Position numbers and translations under genes: made by a program. Below the pieces are notes generated by a model. That model searched no databases and was not told where the DNA came from. It saw nothing but the letters and a program-made list of their open reading frames with translations. 47,541 bases of DNA from CBDUXT01 sp965371245 (lineage in GTDB: Bacteria; Planctomycetota; Phycisphaerae; UBA1845): assembly GCA_965371245.1 (NCBI GenBank), contig CBDUXT010000043.1, forward strand, positions 1-47,541, read 5' to 3'. Positions within the stretch are counted from its first letter, which is position 1; every line of letters starts with the position of its first letter. Positions 8,658 through 17,120 of the stretch are shown here, in pieces.

Positions 8658-9263
8658 TCAGGCCGGTGCCAGCTTGCCGGCCGCCTCCAACATTTCGCAC
8701 ATCGAAGCGGCAGCCTCGGGCGGCGCCACCCTTGACGTATCGATCACAAGGTTGGGGGCGTCGGGCGGTTCATACGGATCGTCGATACCGGTGAAGCCCT
8801 GGATCTGTCCGGCCCGGGCCTTCTTGTAGAGTCCTTTGGGGTCGCGCTCTTCACAAACCGATAGCGGCGTGTCGCAAAAAACTTCGAAGAAGTCCTCGTC
8901 GCCGATGGTGGCCCGAGCGGCCGCCCGGTCGGCGCGGTAGGGGCTGATGAACGACGCAATGGTGATCAGTCCGGCATCGACGAACAGCTTGCCGACCTGA
9001 GCGATGCGCCGGATGTTCTCGCGGCGATCGTCGGCGCTGAACCCGAGGTTCTCGTTCAACCCGTGCCGAATGTTGTCTCCGTCCAGCACGTAGGCAAGGC
9101 GACCTCGCCGGATGAGCGCGTGCTCAAGCGTGAAGGCAAGCGTGCTCTTGCCCGACCCGCTCAGCCCGGTCAGCCACACGAGTGCTCCTCTTTGGCCGAG
9201 AAGCCGCTCACGATCGTCGCGCCCGACGTGCCCTTCGTGCCAGGTAATGTCCGTTGCGTTCAT
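8658..9263 (-). CDS. cysC: Adenylylsulfate kinase
   Basis: This 201-residue enzyme phosphorylates APS to PAPS with ATP in sulfate activation. It has the P-loop GLSGSGKST (33-41), DGDNIRHGL (61-69), the ISPYRADR substrate motif and the lid region ERDPKGLYKKARAGQI, all typical of APS kinase. The length matches stand-alone CysC. No sulfate adenylyltransferase (cysDN or sat) is adjacent, so the gene is isolated from its pathway here. The start is the ATG of MNATDITWH, aligned with the family's usual 'tWHe' opening; the longer upstream open frame runs through repeat DNA. The ribosome site is weak. Confidence 0.95.
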   Translation of the reverse strand: MNATDITWHEGHVGRDDRERLLGQRGALVWLTGLSGSGKSTLAFTLEHALIRRGRLAYVLDGDNIRHGLNENLGFSADDRRENIRRIAQVGKLFVDAGLITIASFISPYRADRAAARATIGDEDFFEVFCDTPLSVCEERDPKGLYKKARAGQIQGFTGIDDPYEPPDAPNLVIDTSRVAPPEAAASMCEMLEAAGKLAPA

Positions 9264-9387
9264 TTCAATCCACAACCGATTCCGAACACGGGCGATCCTG
9301 CGCACACGGCACACTGACGGCAGAGTATAGAAAGCGACCGGGGCGGTCACAAGGCACGAGCGCGGACGCCGTCGATCGGTGCGACGA

Positions 9388-9417
9388 GTCAGAGCCGCAG
9401 GCGCCAGCCTGCGGACC
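9388..9417. repeat. CAGAGCC-type intergenic repeat
   Basis: The sequence opens GTCAGAGCCGCAGGCGCCAG and continues with a short complementary arm ending GCGGACC. Close copies occur at 16915, 34090 and, inverted, at 35223-35254. Confidence 0.65.
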
Positions 9418-9631
9418 TGCCGGTGGTGCCCCGTTCTTCGCTTTTGGCGAAGGGTGGGGGACGGACAAGACCCCAGTACCCTCATCGTGCCCGACCATTG
9501 CCCACCCTTCTTCTTAAGAGCGCGGGATCTGCCGTCGTTCCACGTTCTATCTTCTCCGGCAGCGCACGCCGCAACCATCGCCCGTATCATGCGGCCGTCC
9601 GTTGCACCTGGAACGATGACGGCGGATCGAC

Positions 9632-9796
9632 CTGGTGTCGTTCCCAGAAAGGTGGCTCGATTCTTCGCGGCTCCGGTCGTTGGGTGGCATGGCCAAGCAC
9701 AGCGCGGCCATGTGCTGGGTGGGCCGACGCATGCTCGCGCCTCCGGCTTGGGCATGCCACCCGAAAACGGAAGAACCTTCTTAGAAACGGCACTAG
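9632..9796. repeat. Palindromic element, family 1 (copy A)
   Basis: This element of about 165 bp is bounded by CTGGTGTCGTTCC and GAAACGGCACTAG, inverted complements of each other. Its interior is nearly the same as copy B (43391-43556), including CTTGGGCATGCCACCCGAAAA near the right end. On the minus strand it encodes the same open frame as copy B (MPKPEARA..VGPPSTWPRCAW), here not joined to a gene. Confidence 0.8.
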
Positions 9797-9814
9797 GATG
9801 TAAAGGTGTCCGGC

Positions 9815-11380
9815 ATGTCGATCAGCGCAACCACACCACTGCGATCACGCCGGCGGTGCGTGCGTCGATCCTCCGCTGGGATCACGGGATTCACCTTCGG
9901 CGGTCTGTTGGTCGTCGCCGGCTGCGGCACGCTCCCCGACGTACGGTTACCCAACGAATCCACCGCGCCCGTGGACTCTCCGCGATTCGAACTTCTGACC
10001 ACGCTCGTGCATATCTCCGATGCGCAGATCGTCGATGAGGAGTCGCCCGGTCGCCTCACCGTGGCCGCCGAGTTTTCCGGCAGCGCGTGGCGAGCCTACG
10101 AGGCCTACTCGACGCAGCTTCTTGACGGCATGGTACGGACCATCAACAAGATCCACGTCGCCAGACAGCGGATCGACTTCGTGATCCACACCGGCGACGC
10201 CACCGACAACGTACAGATCAACGAGCTGCGCTGGTTCGTGGCCGCGTTCGATGGCGGAACGATCGATCCGCTCACGGGACCCGACGGGCGCGACGCGGCC
10301 GACCGCCCCGAACCGCTTCTCGATCCGCACCGGCCGTTTGAGGCACAGGGGCTCTATCGCAACGGCGTTCACGGTGATGCGCCAACGATCGCGTGGTACG
10401 GCGTTCTGGGAAACCACGACCGCTTCGCCGTCGGCGTATTCCCGATCGTAAGTGACCTGTCCGGTCGGCGCACCAGCCCGCTCCCCCTGCAAGACCGCAT
10501 CCCGCTGACCTTCCCGGTTGTGCTCGACCCGGTCGGTCGATTGGCGTTCGGCGCCATCATGCCGGAGAACCCCGGTCCGCCGCCGCCCATTGCCTTGCCG
10601 ACGCTGGTGCAACCCAACCCCGATCGCCGGTATTACACCGATCGCGAGTTCGTCGCGGCCCATCTCGCGGCCGCCGGCGAGCCGCCGGGGCATGGCTTCG
10701 ACGCGGCCGACCCCGGTCGCACGTGGTACAGCGTGTCACCGAACCCCGGGCTGCGGCTGATCGTGCTCAACTCGGCCACCCCGCTGATCGAACGCCCGAC
10801 GTTCGTTTTTTCCGAAGGGGCGATCTCGTTGGCGCAGGTGCAGTTTCTACGCGGCGAGCTCAGTCGGGCCGACGCACGCGGCGAGGTCGTGATCGTCGCA
10901 ACGCACCACCCGAGCGAATCGCTCGAGCTTGTTTATGGCACGGCCCTGTCACCGCGTAGCTTCCGTGACCTGCTCAACGAATACCCTTGTGTGAAGCTGC
11001 ACCTCTGCGGCCATTGGCACACCAACGCGGTCTTCGATCGCGGCGGATACGTGGAAATGGTGACCGGCGCCATCATCGACGCGCCACAGCAAGGTCGGGT
11101 CATCGAGGTATGGAAGGCAACGGGTGTGACCACCGACCCCACGACGGACCTCGACGCTTCGCCAGGTGCCTCGCCCGAAGCAACGGTGGAGCTGCGCTAC
11201 CGCTTCTTTTCGCACCTCGACCCAATAGACCCACCCAACGACGCCGCGGCGACGCTGTTCGAAGATCCGTTACTGGAGATGCGGCAAGAGGCCGCGGTCC
11301 TGGCGGGCGTGTTGTCACGCGAAGTACCGACAGCCGGAGCGAACGTCGGGCGACGCGCTGTGCAAGGAAGTCGTCAGTGA
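9815..11380 (+). CDS. Lipoprotein metallophosphoesterase
   Basis: This 521-residue calcineurin-like phosphoesterase has an arginine-rich N-region, a hydrophobic core and a lipobox VVAGC near residue 37, so it is probably anchored in the envelope. Metal-binding motifs occur in family order: HISDAQI, HTGDATDN, LGNHD, THHP and CGHWH. Between LGNHD and THHP there is a long insertion of about 160 residues rich in proline. The ATG at 9815 was preferred to GTG at 9806 because AAAGGTG lies at the right distance. The substrate is not evident; the family includes phosphodiesterases, nucleotidases and phosphatases. Palindromic element A ends 18 bases upstream. Confidence 0.88.
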   Translation: MSISATTPLRSRRRCVRRSSAGITGFTFGGLLVVAGCGTLPDVRLPNESTAPVDSPRFELLTTLVHISDAQIVDEESPGRLTVAAEFSGSAWRAYEAYSTQLLDGMVRTINKIHVARQRIDFVIHTGDATDNVQINELRWFVAAFDGGTIDPLTGPDGRDAADRPEPLLDPHRPFEAQGLYRNGVHGDAPTIAWYGVLGNHDRFAVGVFPIVSDLSGRRTSPLPLQDRIPLTFPVVLDPVGRLAFGAIMPENPGPPPPIALPTLVQPNPDRRYYTDREFVAAHLAAAGEPPGHGFDAADPGRTWYSVSPNPGLRLIVLNSATPLIERPTFVFSEGAISLAQVQFLRGELSRADARGEVVIVATHHPSESLELVYGTALSPRSFRDLLNEYPCVKLHLCGHWHTNAVFDRGGYVEMVTGAIIDAPQQGRVIEVWKATGVTTDPTTDLDASPGASPEATVELRYRFFSHLDPIDPPNDAAATLFEDPLLEMRQEAAVLAGVLSREVPTAGANVGRRAVQGSRQ

Positions 11381-11387
11381 TCAGAAA

Positions 11388-11410
11388 GTAGGGCGGGTCA
11401 TCGACCCGCC
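11388..11410. repeat. GTAG-headed REP hairpin
   Basis: GTAGG is followed by an inverted repeat GCGGGTC/GACCCGC with an AT loop. It lies 8 bases after the phosphoesterase stop. The GTAG foot plus hairpin is the layout of REP elements moved by RAYT transposases. Confidence 0.65.
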
Positions 11411-11449
11411 GAGGTTGCGGATCGCCTCCAGGCCGGGGTCGTTTTGCCT

Positions 11450-11473
11450 ACTGACAACTGATAACTGACAACT
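11450..11473. repeat. Heptamer-like repeat tract
   Basis: Three near-repeats of ACTGACA/ACTGATA appear in a row. A similar tract lies at 20819-20852. Such short tandem heptamers are known from cyanobacteria and other bacteria with large intergenic repeats. Confidence 0.6.
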
Positions 11474-11609
11474 ACTCCGTCGCGGATTGCTTTCAGGTCG
11501 GGGTCGATGACCTCGGTCGATTCTTTGTCCTTGCGGAGCCGCAGCTTCTCGACCCGGCAGTCCAAGCCCTCGCCGGGCATTTCGGGGCGCCGCAGCGGAT
11601 TCCACGTTC

Positions 11610-13895
11610 CTATGCTGGCGTCGCCGTGAGGGCCGGCTTTGGTTCGTCTTCCGCATGGGACTGGGTGATAAGCGACACCATCGCTGAGAAGTGCGCGGGG
11701 TCCTCTGATTTAATCATCTCCAACAGATCGTTCAGAATCGAGTGTCCTTCGCTCAACGAGGACAGATCGTGCTCCGGTTCTCCAACAGCGTTGCCGTGAG
11801 AGTGTGTATGCAGGAACCGCAAAATACGAAGCTTCTTCGCCTCGTCGAACTTCAACCCTTGAAGCTGTTGCCACAGCTTACCCGACAGACCCGGCTGCCG
11901 AAAAGCCAGAAAGGCCTCCAGGAGACGCCTAGCAAGATTGGGCAGCATGTAGTTTTGCTCCAAACACGCCTTCGGCGTAGCCGTCGCAGCCCGGTAGATG
12001 CAAGCGAACAAGAAATGATATTCCGACTCGTACTTCTCAAGTAACGGATCGAGCTGTCGGATGGTCGAGCACCGCCCGTCCTGTTCGTGTGTACAGTCAA
12101 TCATGTAGAGCCGAGCTAGACGCTTTTTCTTCCCCGGGAGATAGTGAAACCAATTCCGCACCTGACGGAAGAAACTGAAGTTGTGAGTCAGGATGAACAG
12201 TTGACGTGCGTCCTTCGTGCGCTCTTGGATGAAGCCGAACGCAAGAAAAAGCGCATTTGCGTCCAGGCTCGACACAGGATCATCGAGAACAACCACGCCC
12301 GTCGTCAAGTCAAACCGACGGTCTCGGAGGGACTTAAGGAAGTAGAGCAACGCGATCGCCGTCGTCTCTCCTTCACTCAAATCCTTCGCCGGGACATCAT
12401 GCCGCATCACCGTGTAACCGGTCTCCTTGATTTCCAAACGAAGTTCGTCATGCCCGAGGTAGTTGTGAAGATCCTTGTTCAGTTCTTCGGCGGGCTGACG
12501 GTGCTCGACGATCTGGCGCTCCAATTCTGCGATCTTGCCATCGAGCTTCTTGATTTCGCCGGCTGAATCTGTCACCGCGGTCTTGGCATTCTTGACAGCA
12601 TTTTTGAGTTTCTCGAACTCCTCTAGATTGGCAGCAATCGAGTCAGCTTCGAGCAGCTTCCGTGCGGAGTCGATGCGCAACTGAAACTCGTCGCAGGCTT
12701 GGTTGTGCTTCAGGATGCCATCATTCAGACGATCAACGCGTCGCTGCCTTGTGCGAATTCGACGTTCACGAAGAGTCACTTGCTCGAAAGCGCGCCCCTT
12801 CTTGTCCGTCAGAACTTCCGTCAACGAATCAAGATAGCTCTTTGCCGAGCCAAGCGCGCGTCTAAGACCTGATTTTGCAGCCTGGTAGTCCTCAGAAAGG
12901 TCATGGTAGAGATCAGCGGGCCTTGGCGTAGTCAGTTGATTAGCGGCATTCAACGCGCCGTTGATCTGTCGAATCTGGTCATCGATCGTTTGAAGGAATT
13001 GGGTGTACTCCGTGTTGAAATGCGCCTCCAGTTCGCCCAGCCGATCTCTCGGCATGGGCAGGTTGCAAAACAAGCACTTCGCGCCATCGCGTTCCTGATG
13101 AAGCCCAAGTCCAGCATGCACCCATGAGGACAGCGGTGCATCGCTTCTGAGCGACTGGATTGCCGTTGAGACGACCGTGGTGGACAGAAGGTCAGCGACG
13201 GTCTTCCCCAGAGTCTTGAGGTCTGGCAGTCGATATGTCAGCGGCTCGAGCTTCTCCTTTGGGATTGCGCAGTGCTGAGCCAGCAGCTTATCACGGCCAT
13301 TCTCTTCGAGTTCGTGGAGCTGGCGGTCACCCGCCGCAACCATCTGCATAGTTCGAGACCGGAAATCGCCCTTATTGTAGTCGTTGTATGGATTTGAGCC
13401 GCTAGACCGAAGCGTATCCTTGATGACCCTTGCCTTATCGATGCAGAACTTGTCCAACGCGGAGATCGCACCGGCCTTGTTCGCCTGATGACGCCCCAGC
13501 TCAGTCTGTTTCTGACCGAGTGTGGCCTTGAACCCGTCAACCTGCTTCTGGTTCTCGACGTTCTGCTTTCCAAGAATGAAGATCGGCGCAACGCCACCGT
13601 CGGTTGGAAAGACGCTCTCGGCCACGAAATCGCGGTTGAACACTCTGACGGGCACGGTCACTTGGCCGAAATCATCGTTTCTGATCCGCTGCCGCTCAAC
13701 CGTCACCGTGACCTGGCCTTTGCTAGGCGCGATCTTGTCCCCCAAGGCGCGAAACAACCGGCTGAGAGTCGTCTTGCCGGACCAGTTCCACCCGTAGATA
13801 AGGTTGTACCGGCCGAATTCCGGTAGATCGCCACCCCACGTGAAGTCGCGGAAAACCCCGTAGTTCCGCATGCGATCTATGCGAGTGATCGACAT
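11610..13895 (-). CDS. RloC/PrrC-type ATPase with zinc hook, candidate anticodon nuclease
   Basis: This 761-residue AAA_13-family protein has an SMC/Rad50-like layout: Walker A GWNWSGKT (35-42), two coiled-coil arms around a CLFC zinc-hook motif (274-277), ABC signature DLSEGETTA (about 505-513), Walker B VVVLDDP (534-540) and an LTHN switch (about 569-572). The C-terminal part contains Arg-x3-Glu (656/660, in ARRLLEAF) followed 36-40 residues later by HTHSH (696-700). This resembles the Arg-Glu-His catalytic set of PrrC and RloC, which cleave tRNA anticodon loops during phage attack or DNA damage. The start is the ATG behind GAGGAG. Base composition looks less GC-rich than its neighbours and no restriction-modification genes adjoin, so it may be an acquired stand-alone defence gene. 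The nuclease role is inferred. Confidence 0.8.
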   Translation of the reverse strand: MSITRIDRMRNYGVFRDFTWGGDLPEFGRYNLIYGWNWSGKTTLSRLFRALGDKIAPSKGQVTVTVERQRIRNDDFGQVTVPVRVFNRDFVAESVFPTDGGVAPIFILGKQNVENQKQVDGFKATLGQKQTELGRHQANKAGAISALDKFCIDKARVIKDTLRSSGSNPYNDYNKGDFRSRTMQMVAAGDRQLHELEENGRDKLLAQHCAIPKEKLEPLTYRLPDLKTLGKTVADLLSTTVVSTAIQSLRSDAPLSSWVHAGLGLHQERDGAKCLFCNLPMPRDRLGELEAHFNTEYTQFLQTIDDQIRQINGALNAANQLTTPRPADLYHDLSEDYQAAKSGLRRALGSAKSYLDSLTEVLTDKKGRAFEQVTLRERRIRTRQRRVDRLNDGILKHNQACDEFQLRIDSARKLLEADSIAANLEEFEKLKNAVKNAKTAVTDSAGEIKKLDGKIAELERQIVEHRQPAEELNKDLHNYLGHDELRLEIKETGYTVMRHDVPAKDLSEGETTAIALLYFLKSLRDRRFDLTTGVVVLDDPVSSLDANALFLAFGFIQERTKDARQLFILTHNFSFFRQVRNWFHYLPGKKKRLARLYMIDCTHEQDGRCSTIRQLDPLLEKYESEYHFLFACIYRAATATPKACLEQNYMLPNLARRLLEAFLAFRQPGLSGKLWQQLQGLKFDEAKKLRILRFLHTHSHGNAVGEPEHDLSSLSEGHSILNDLLEMIKSEDPAHFSAMVSLITQSHAEDEPKPALTATPA

Positions 13896-13978
13896 CACGC
13901 ATACTCCTCAATCGCCGGATCGGACACACCCACGCACCTGACTGCCTTGTGACTTCTCCTGACCTTGGGCATTTGCTC

Positions 13979-14007
13979 AAGTTACGGCCAACCTTGCGCA
14001 AGTTCAA
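13979..14007 (-). promoter_or_regulatory. Possible promoter of the RloC-like gene
   Basis: On the minus strand TTGAAC (14007-14002) and TAACTT (13984-13979) are separated by 17 bases. A 10-bp perfect palindrome CTTGCGCAAG lies in the spacer and could be an operator. The ATG is about 84 bases downstream. This is pattern-based only. Confidence 0.3.
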
Positions 14008-14151
14008 GGGCGTTTTCTACACTTTGTCTTCGGGAAGTTTCAGCGATGGATCGCGGCTATCGCCCTGGTGTGACTTGCGGATCAGATGGGTTTCGGCGTC
14101 TTGCCCGACCGCCACGCAGGGCGGCCCTTCTTGTTGGCAGGCTCGCCCTCC

Positions 14152-15546
14152 CTACCCCGGCTTGGTCATGGACATCGGGTTCAGGGCTTTGTCCAGCTCT
14201 TCATCGGTGAGAACCTTCATCTCTTTGGCCACCTGACGCACTGTCTTGCCGGTGGCGAAGGCTTCTTTGGCGATGGCGGCGGCTTTGTCGTAGCCGATGA
14301 TGGGTGCCAGGCTGGTACACATGGCCAGTGATCCTTCGATCAGCTCCTTCGCCCGATCGACGTTGGCCTCGATGCCCTTCACACAGCGATCGGTAAACAC
14401 CCTGGCCGCGTTGGAGAGTAGTCGCACTGATTCAAGCACGTTGTGGGCCATCACGGGCATCATCACGTTTAGTTCATAGTGCCCGTCGCGGCAGGCGATG
14501 GTGGTTGTCGCGTCGTTGCCGATGACCTGCGCGCAGACCTGAATGAGCATCTCGCACATGACCGGGTTGACCTTGCCGGGCATGATGCTGCTGCCCGGTT
14601 GTGTCGCGGGCAGGCTGATCTCGCCGATGCTGCAGCGGGGGCCGCTGCCCAGCATGCGGAGGTCGTTGGCCATCTTGGAAAGCGCCACGGCGATGGTCTT
14701 GAGTTGCCCGCCCGCTTCGCAGACGGCGTCCTTCGATGCCTGGGCCTCGAAGTGGTCGTCGGCCTCCACGAAGTCGATCTTTGTCGCGCGGCTCAGCACG
14801 ACGCACATGCGCTGGCCGAACTCGGGATGGGTGTTGATACCGCTGCCGACGGCCGTCCCGCCGATGGGAAGCTCGCGGAGGGCCTTGACCGCCTTGGTCG
14901 CCCGCATCGCGCTGAGCGTCGCCTGCCGGGCGAAGCCGCCGAACTCCTGCCCCAGACGAACCGGGGTGGCGTCCTGCAAATGGGTTCGGCCGATCTTGAC
15001 GATGTGGTCGAACGCCTTGGCTTTTTCGCCGAGGGCGGCCGCAAGGTGCTCGAGCGCGGGGGTGAGGTCGTGTTTGATGGCCTCGGCCGTGGCGACGTGA
15101 ATGGCCGTCGGGATGACGTCGTTGCTCGACTGACCCATGTTGACGTGATCGTTGGGGTGGACCGGCTCGCGCGAGCCGATGGTTCCGCCGGCCAGCTCGA
15201 TCGCGCGGTTGCTGATGACCTCGTTGGCGTTCATGTTCGAGCTGGTGCCCGAGCCGGTTTGGAAGATGTCGAGCACGAAGCTGTCGTCGAGCTTGGCGTC
15301 GATGACCTCTTGGGCGGCCCGCACGATCAGGTCGGCGCGCTCCGGGTCGAGCTTGCCGAGGTCTTTGTTGACCATCGCGCCCGCCTGCTTGATGAGCCCC
15401 AACGCGCGAACGAACCGTCGTCCGAAGCGGTATCCGCTGATGGGGAAGTTCTCGACGGCCCGCTGTGTCTGGGCGCCCCAGTATGCCTTCGCGGGGACCG
15501 TCATCTCGCCCATGCTGTCTTTTTCGATGCGTGTGTCGGTGGCCAT
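14152..15546 (-). CDS. fumC: Class II fumarate hydratase
   Basis: This 464-residue enzyme interconverts fumarate and malate in the TCA cycle. It carries the superfamily signature GSSIMPGKVNP, the substrate-site blocks TGSGTSSNMNANEV and HPNDHVNMGQSSND, and the usual length. The opening (TRIEKDSMGEMTVPAKAYWGAQTQRA) is typical of FumC. The ATG is preceded by AAGGAG at 8 bases. The malic enzyme gene lies about 7 kb away, but the two are not in one operon. Confidence 0.97.
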   Translation of the reverse strand: MATDTRIEKDSMGEMTVPAKAYWGAQTQRAVENFPISGYRFGRRFVRALGLIKQAGAMVNKDLGKLDPERADLIVRAAQEVIDAKLDDSFVLDIFQTGSGTSSNMNANEVISNRAIELAGGTIGSREPVHPNDHVNMGQSSNDVIPTAIHVATAEAIKHDLTPALEHLAAALGEKAKAFDHIVKIGRTHLQDATPVRLGQEFGGFARQATLSAMRATKAVKALRELPIGGTAVGSGINTHPEFGQRMCVVLSRATKIDFVEADDHFEAQASKDAVCEAGGQLKTIAVALSKMANDLRMLGSGPRCSIGEISLPATQPGSSIMPGKVNPVMCEMLIQVCAQVIGNDATTTIACRDGHYELNVMMPVMAHNVLESVRLLSNAARVFTDRCVKGIEANVDRAKELIEGSLAMCTSLAPIIGYDKAAAIAKEAFATGKTVRQVAKEMKVLTDEELDKALNPMSMTKPG

Positions 15547-15659
15547 CACGGTTCTCCTTGGGGCGATGCGCTTGGGATGCAGGATTGCTGCGGGGGCATC
15601 GTACCCCGTGGGTATCGGTAGCGGTAGCAGTAGCATGGAGCATGCCAACCCGCCGCTGG

Positions 15660-15786
15660 GTCAGAGCCGTGGGCGCAAGCCCTCGGACACGATGCGAACA
15701 CGCACAGCGTTTTCTCTGGTACAAGACCAGTCACAGGGCTCGCGCCCTGTGCTCTGGCAACTGCCCGCTGATTCGGTCATGCGCTC
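15660..15786. repeat. Composite CAGAGCC...GCTCTG repeat
   Basis: This repeat of about 127 bp opens GTCAGAGCCGTGGGCGCAAG and has a second arm CACAGGGCTCGCGCCCTGTG before GCTCTG. It ends in a tail CTGCCCGCTGATTCGGTCAT. Nearly the same unit occurs at 46084-46207 and a shorter version at 16915-17025. Confidence 0.7.
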
Positions 15787-15804
15787 CGCGGCTCGGGAGA
15801 TGCG

Positions 15805-16758
15805 CTATTTCAGGCTCATCCACACGACGAAGGTGGCCGTTGCGAGCAGGGCCACGACCTGTGATGCGACCGCGACGGCCAGGCTGTGCGGCATGCGGAG
15901 GTAGCGCCGATAGCCTTGGCGCAACGACCAGATCACGAAAGCGATGAACACACCGGCCGCGTAGGGCTGCGGATCGGGGAACCAATACGGACGAATGCTG
16001 CCCTCTCCGTATCGGCAGATGTAGCGGAAGACCGGCACGATCGGAAGCATGAGCGGTAGGGCGTAGGCCCAGACGCGGACGACGTGCGCGGTGCGCACGC
16101 GGCAGCGGCGCATCGACTGGCGGAAGATCATCAGGGCCATCAGGACGGCCATCGCCCAGACGAGGACGGCCAGCGGAAAATAGTAGATGAAGCCTTGTGA
16201 CAGCCCCAGCCGCACAAAGGGGATGAACTGAGCCAGACCGAAACTGCCGTAGATGGGCAGCCGTCGCTGTGTGTTCCAGGCTGACAGAACGTCTGAGAGC
16301 GGCGCAAGCACAAAAAAGACCAGGCAAGCCAGTAGCACGAGGACGGCCAGCGGACCGGGGCGCGGCGGGTCGTGAATCTCGATCGTGCTCCACAGCACGC
16401 GCGGGCGAGTGGCCAGCCGAAAGGTCAAGAAGAGCGAACGCACCGGGGTCTTTCGCCAGCAGTACTCGAACAGCGGCTTCTTGCGGCGATAGAACTCGTC
16501 GAGAACCTCGCGCCAGGTGAAGTCCGTGCCGCACTCCGGGCATCGCATCTCTTTCAGGCCGAACAGATGATACTCGCACGTCATGCAGGTTAGCTCTTCG
16601 ATCGGTACGGCGTCGGCCCAATCGAACTGAAGCGCGCACGCCGGGCAGGTCGGGTCGGTCAGCCCTTTGAGGTCGTGCCCGCAACGCGCACAGCCGACGT
16701 CGAAGGGGACGTTGTCCCAATCGGGTGCGGCTATCGACGATGAAGTGGTGTCGCTCAT
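15805..16758 (-). CDS. Zinc-ribbon membrane protein of unknown function
   Basis: This 317-residue protein has four CxxC pairs in its first 80 residues (CARCGHDLKG, CPAC, CMTC, CPECG), which form two zinc ribbons on the cytoplasmic side. About five hydrophobic segments in the C-terminal two thirds indicate an integral membrane protein. It belongs to a loose group of zinc-ribbon membrane proteins that I associate with planctomycetes; a smaller relative is at 44959. The start was placed at the MSDTTSS methionine; a longer version starting 60 bases upstream is possible, and neither has a strong ribosome site. The function is unknown. Confidence 0.75.
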   Translation of the reverse strand: MSDTTSSSIAAPDWDNVPFDVGCARCGHDLKGLTDPTCPACALQFDWADAVPIEELTCMTCEYHLFGLKEMRCPECGTDFTWREVLDEFYRRKKPLFEYCWRKTPVRSLFLTFRLATRPRVLWSTIEIHDPPRPGPLAVLVLLACLVFFVLAPLSDVLSAWNTQRRLPIYGSFGLAQFIPFVRLGLSQGFIYYFPLAVLVWAMAVLMALMIFRQSMRRCRVRTAHVVRVWAYALPLMLPIVPVFRYICRYGEGSIRPYWFPDPQPYAAGVFIAFVIWSLRQGYRRYLRMPHSLAVAVASQVVALLATATFVVWMSLK

Positions 16759-17120
16759 GGTTCGTTCGGATGCCCGATTCCCATTCCTGATTCTCAAGGG
16801 CGGCAAGGCGCTGGTCAAATCGCCAGCGGACGTTTCGGTGCTCGCCGTGCATGCAAGCGCCCTGTTGGGGCGTCATTGCGCCCGTGATACTTCCACCGCG
16901 AGACGAGTACGCCGAGTCAGAGCCGCAGGCGCTAGCCCGCGGACCCCGTGTCAGTGATGTCACCGGGCTCGCGCCCGGTGCTCTGAAAACCGCCCAACGC
17001 CGATTCCGTCACGCACGCCGTGCCATGCAGGTCGGTCGCCGACGGTGGCGTTTGGGCGCTGTTTCGCTAGGATAAGCCTTTCGAAGCGACTCCGAGCCCT
17101 TAGAAGACGAGGATGAATCC
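16759..17120. other. Divergent intergenic region with repeat
   Basis: The 362 bases between the zinc-ribbon gene and the M20 peptidase contain the CAGAGCC-type repeat at 16915-17025. A GACGAGG ribosome site precedes the GTG at 17121. No further gene was seen. Confidence 0.5.
16915..17025. repeat. Composite CAGAGCC...GCTCTG repeat, short version
   Basis: GTCAGAGCCGCAGGCGCTAG begins the unit; the second arm CACCGGGCTCGCGCCCGGTG leads to GCTCTGAAAA and a tail resembling the copies at 15660 and 46084. The central spacer is about 20 bases shorter. Confidence 0.65.

Larger units (their letters stand above)
9264..9814. other. Repeat-rich intergenic region between cysC and the phosphoesterase
   Basis: This 550-base divergent intergenic stretch holds a CAGAGCC-type repeat (9388-9417) and a palindromic family-1 element (9632-9796). 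The rest shows no gene. The element ends 18 bases before the phosphoesterase ATG, so promoter sequence for that gene must lie within or before the element. Confidence 0.6.

Noticed and set aside
11398..11580. 60-residue minus-strand frame upstream of the phosphoesterase end
   Set aside because: It opens MPGEGLDCRVEKLRLRKD, which could be a gene fragment, but its second half reads through heptamer repeats and a REP hairpin, and no family was recognised.
14474..15724. 416-residue minus-strand frame and a 380-residue plus-strand frame
   Set aside because: Both are shadows of fumC; the arginine- and glycine-rich compositions are typical of out-of-frame reading of GC-rich genes.
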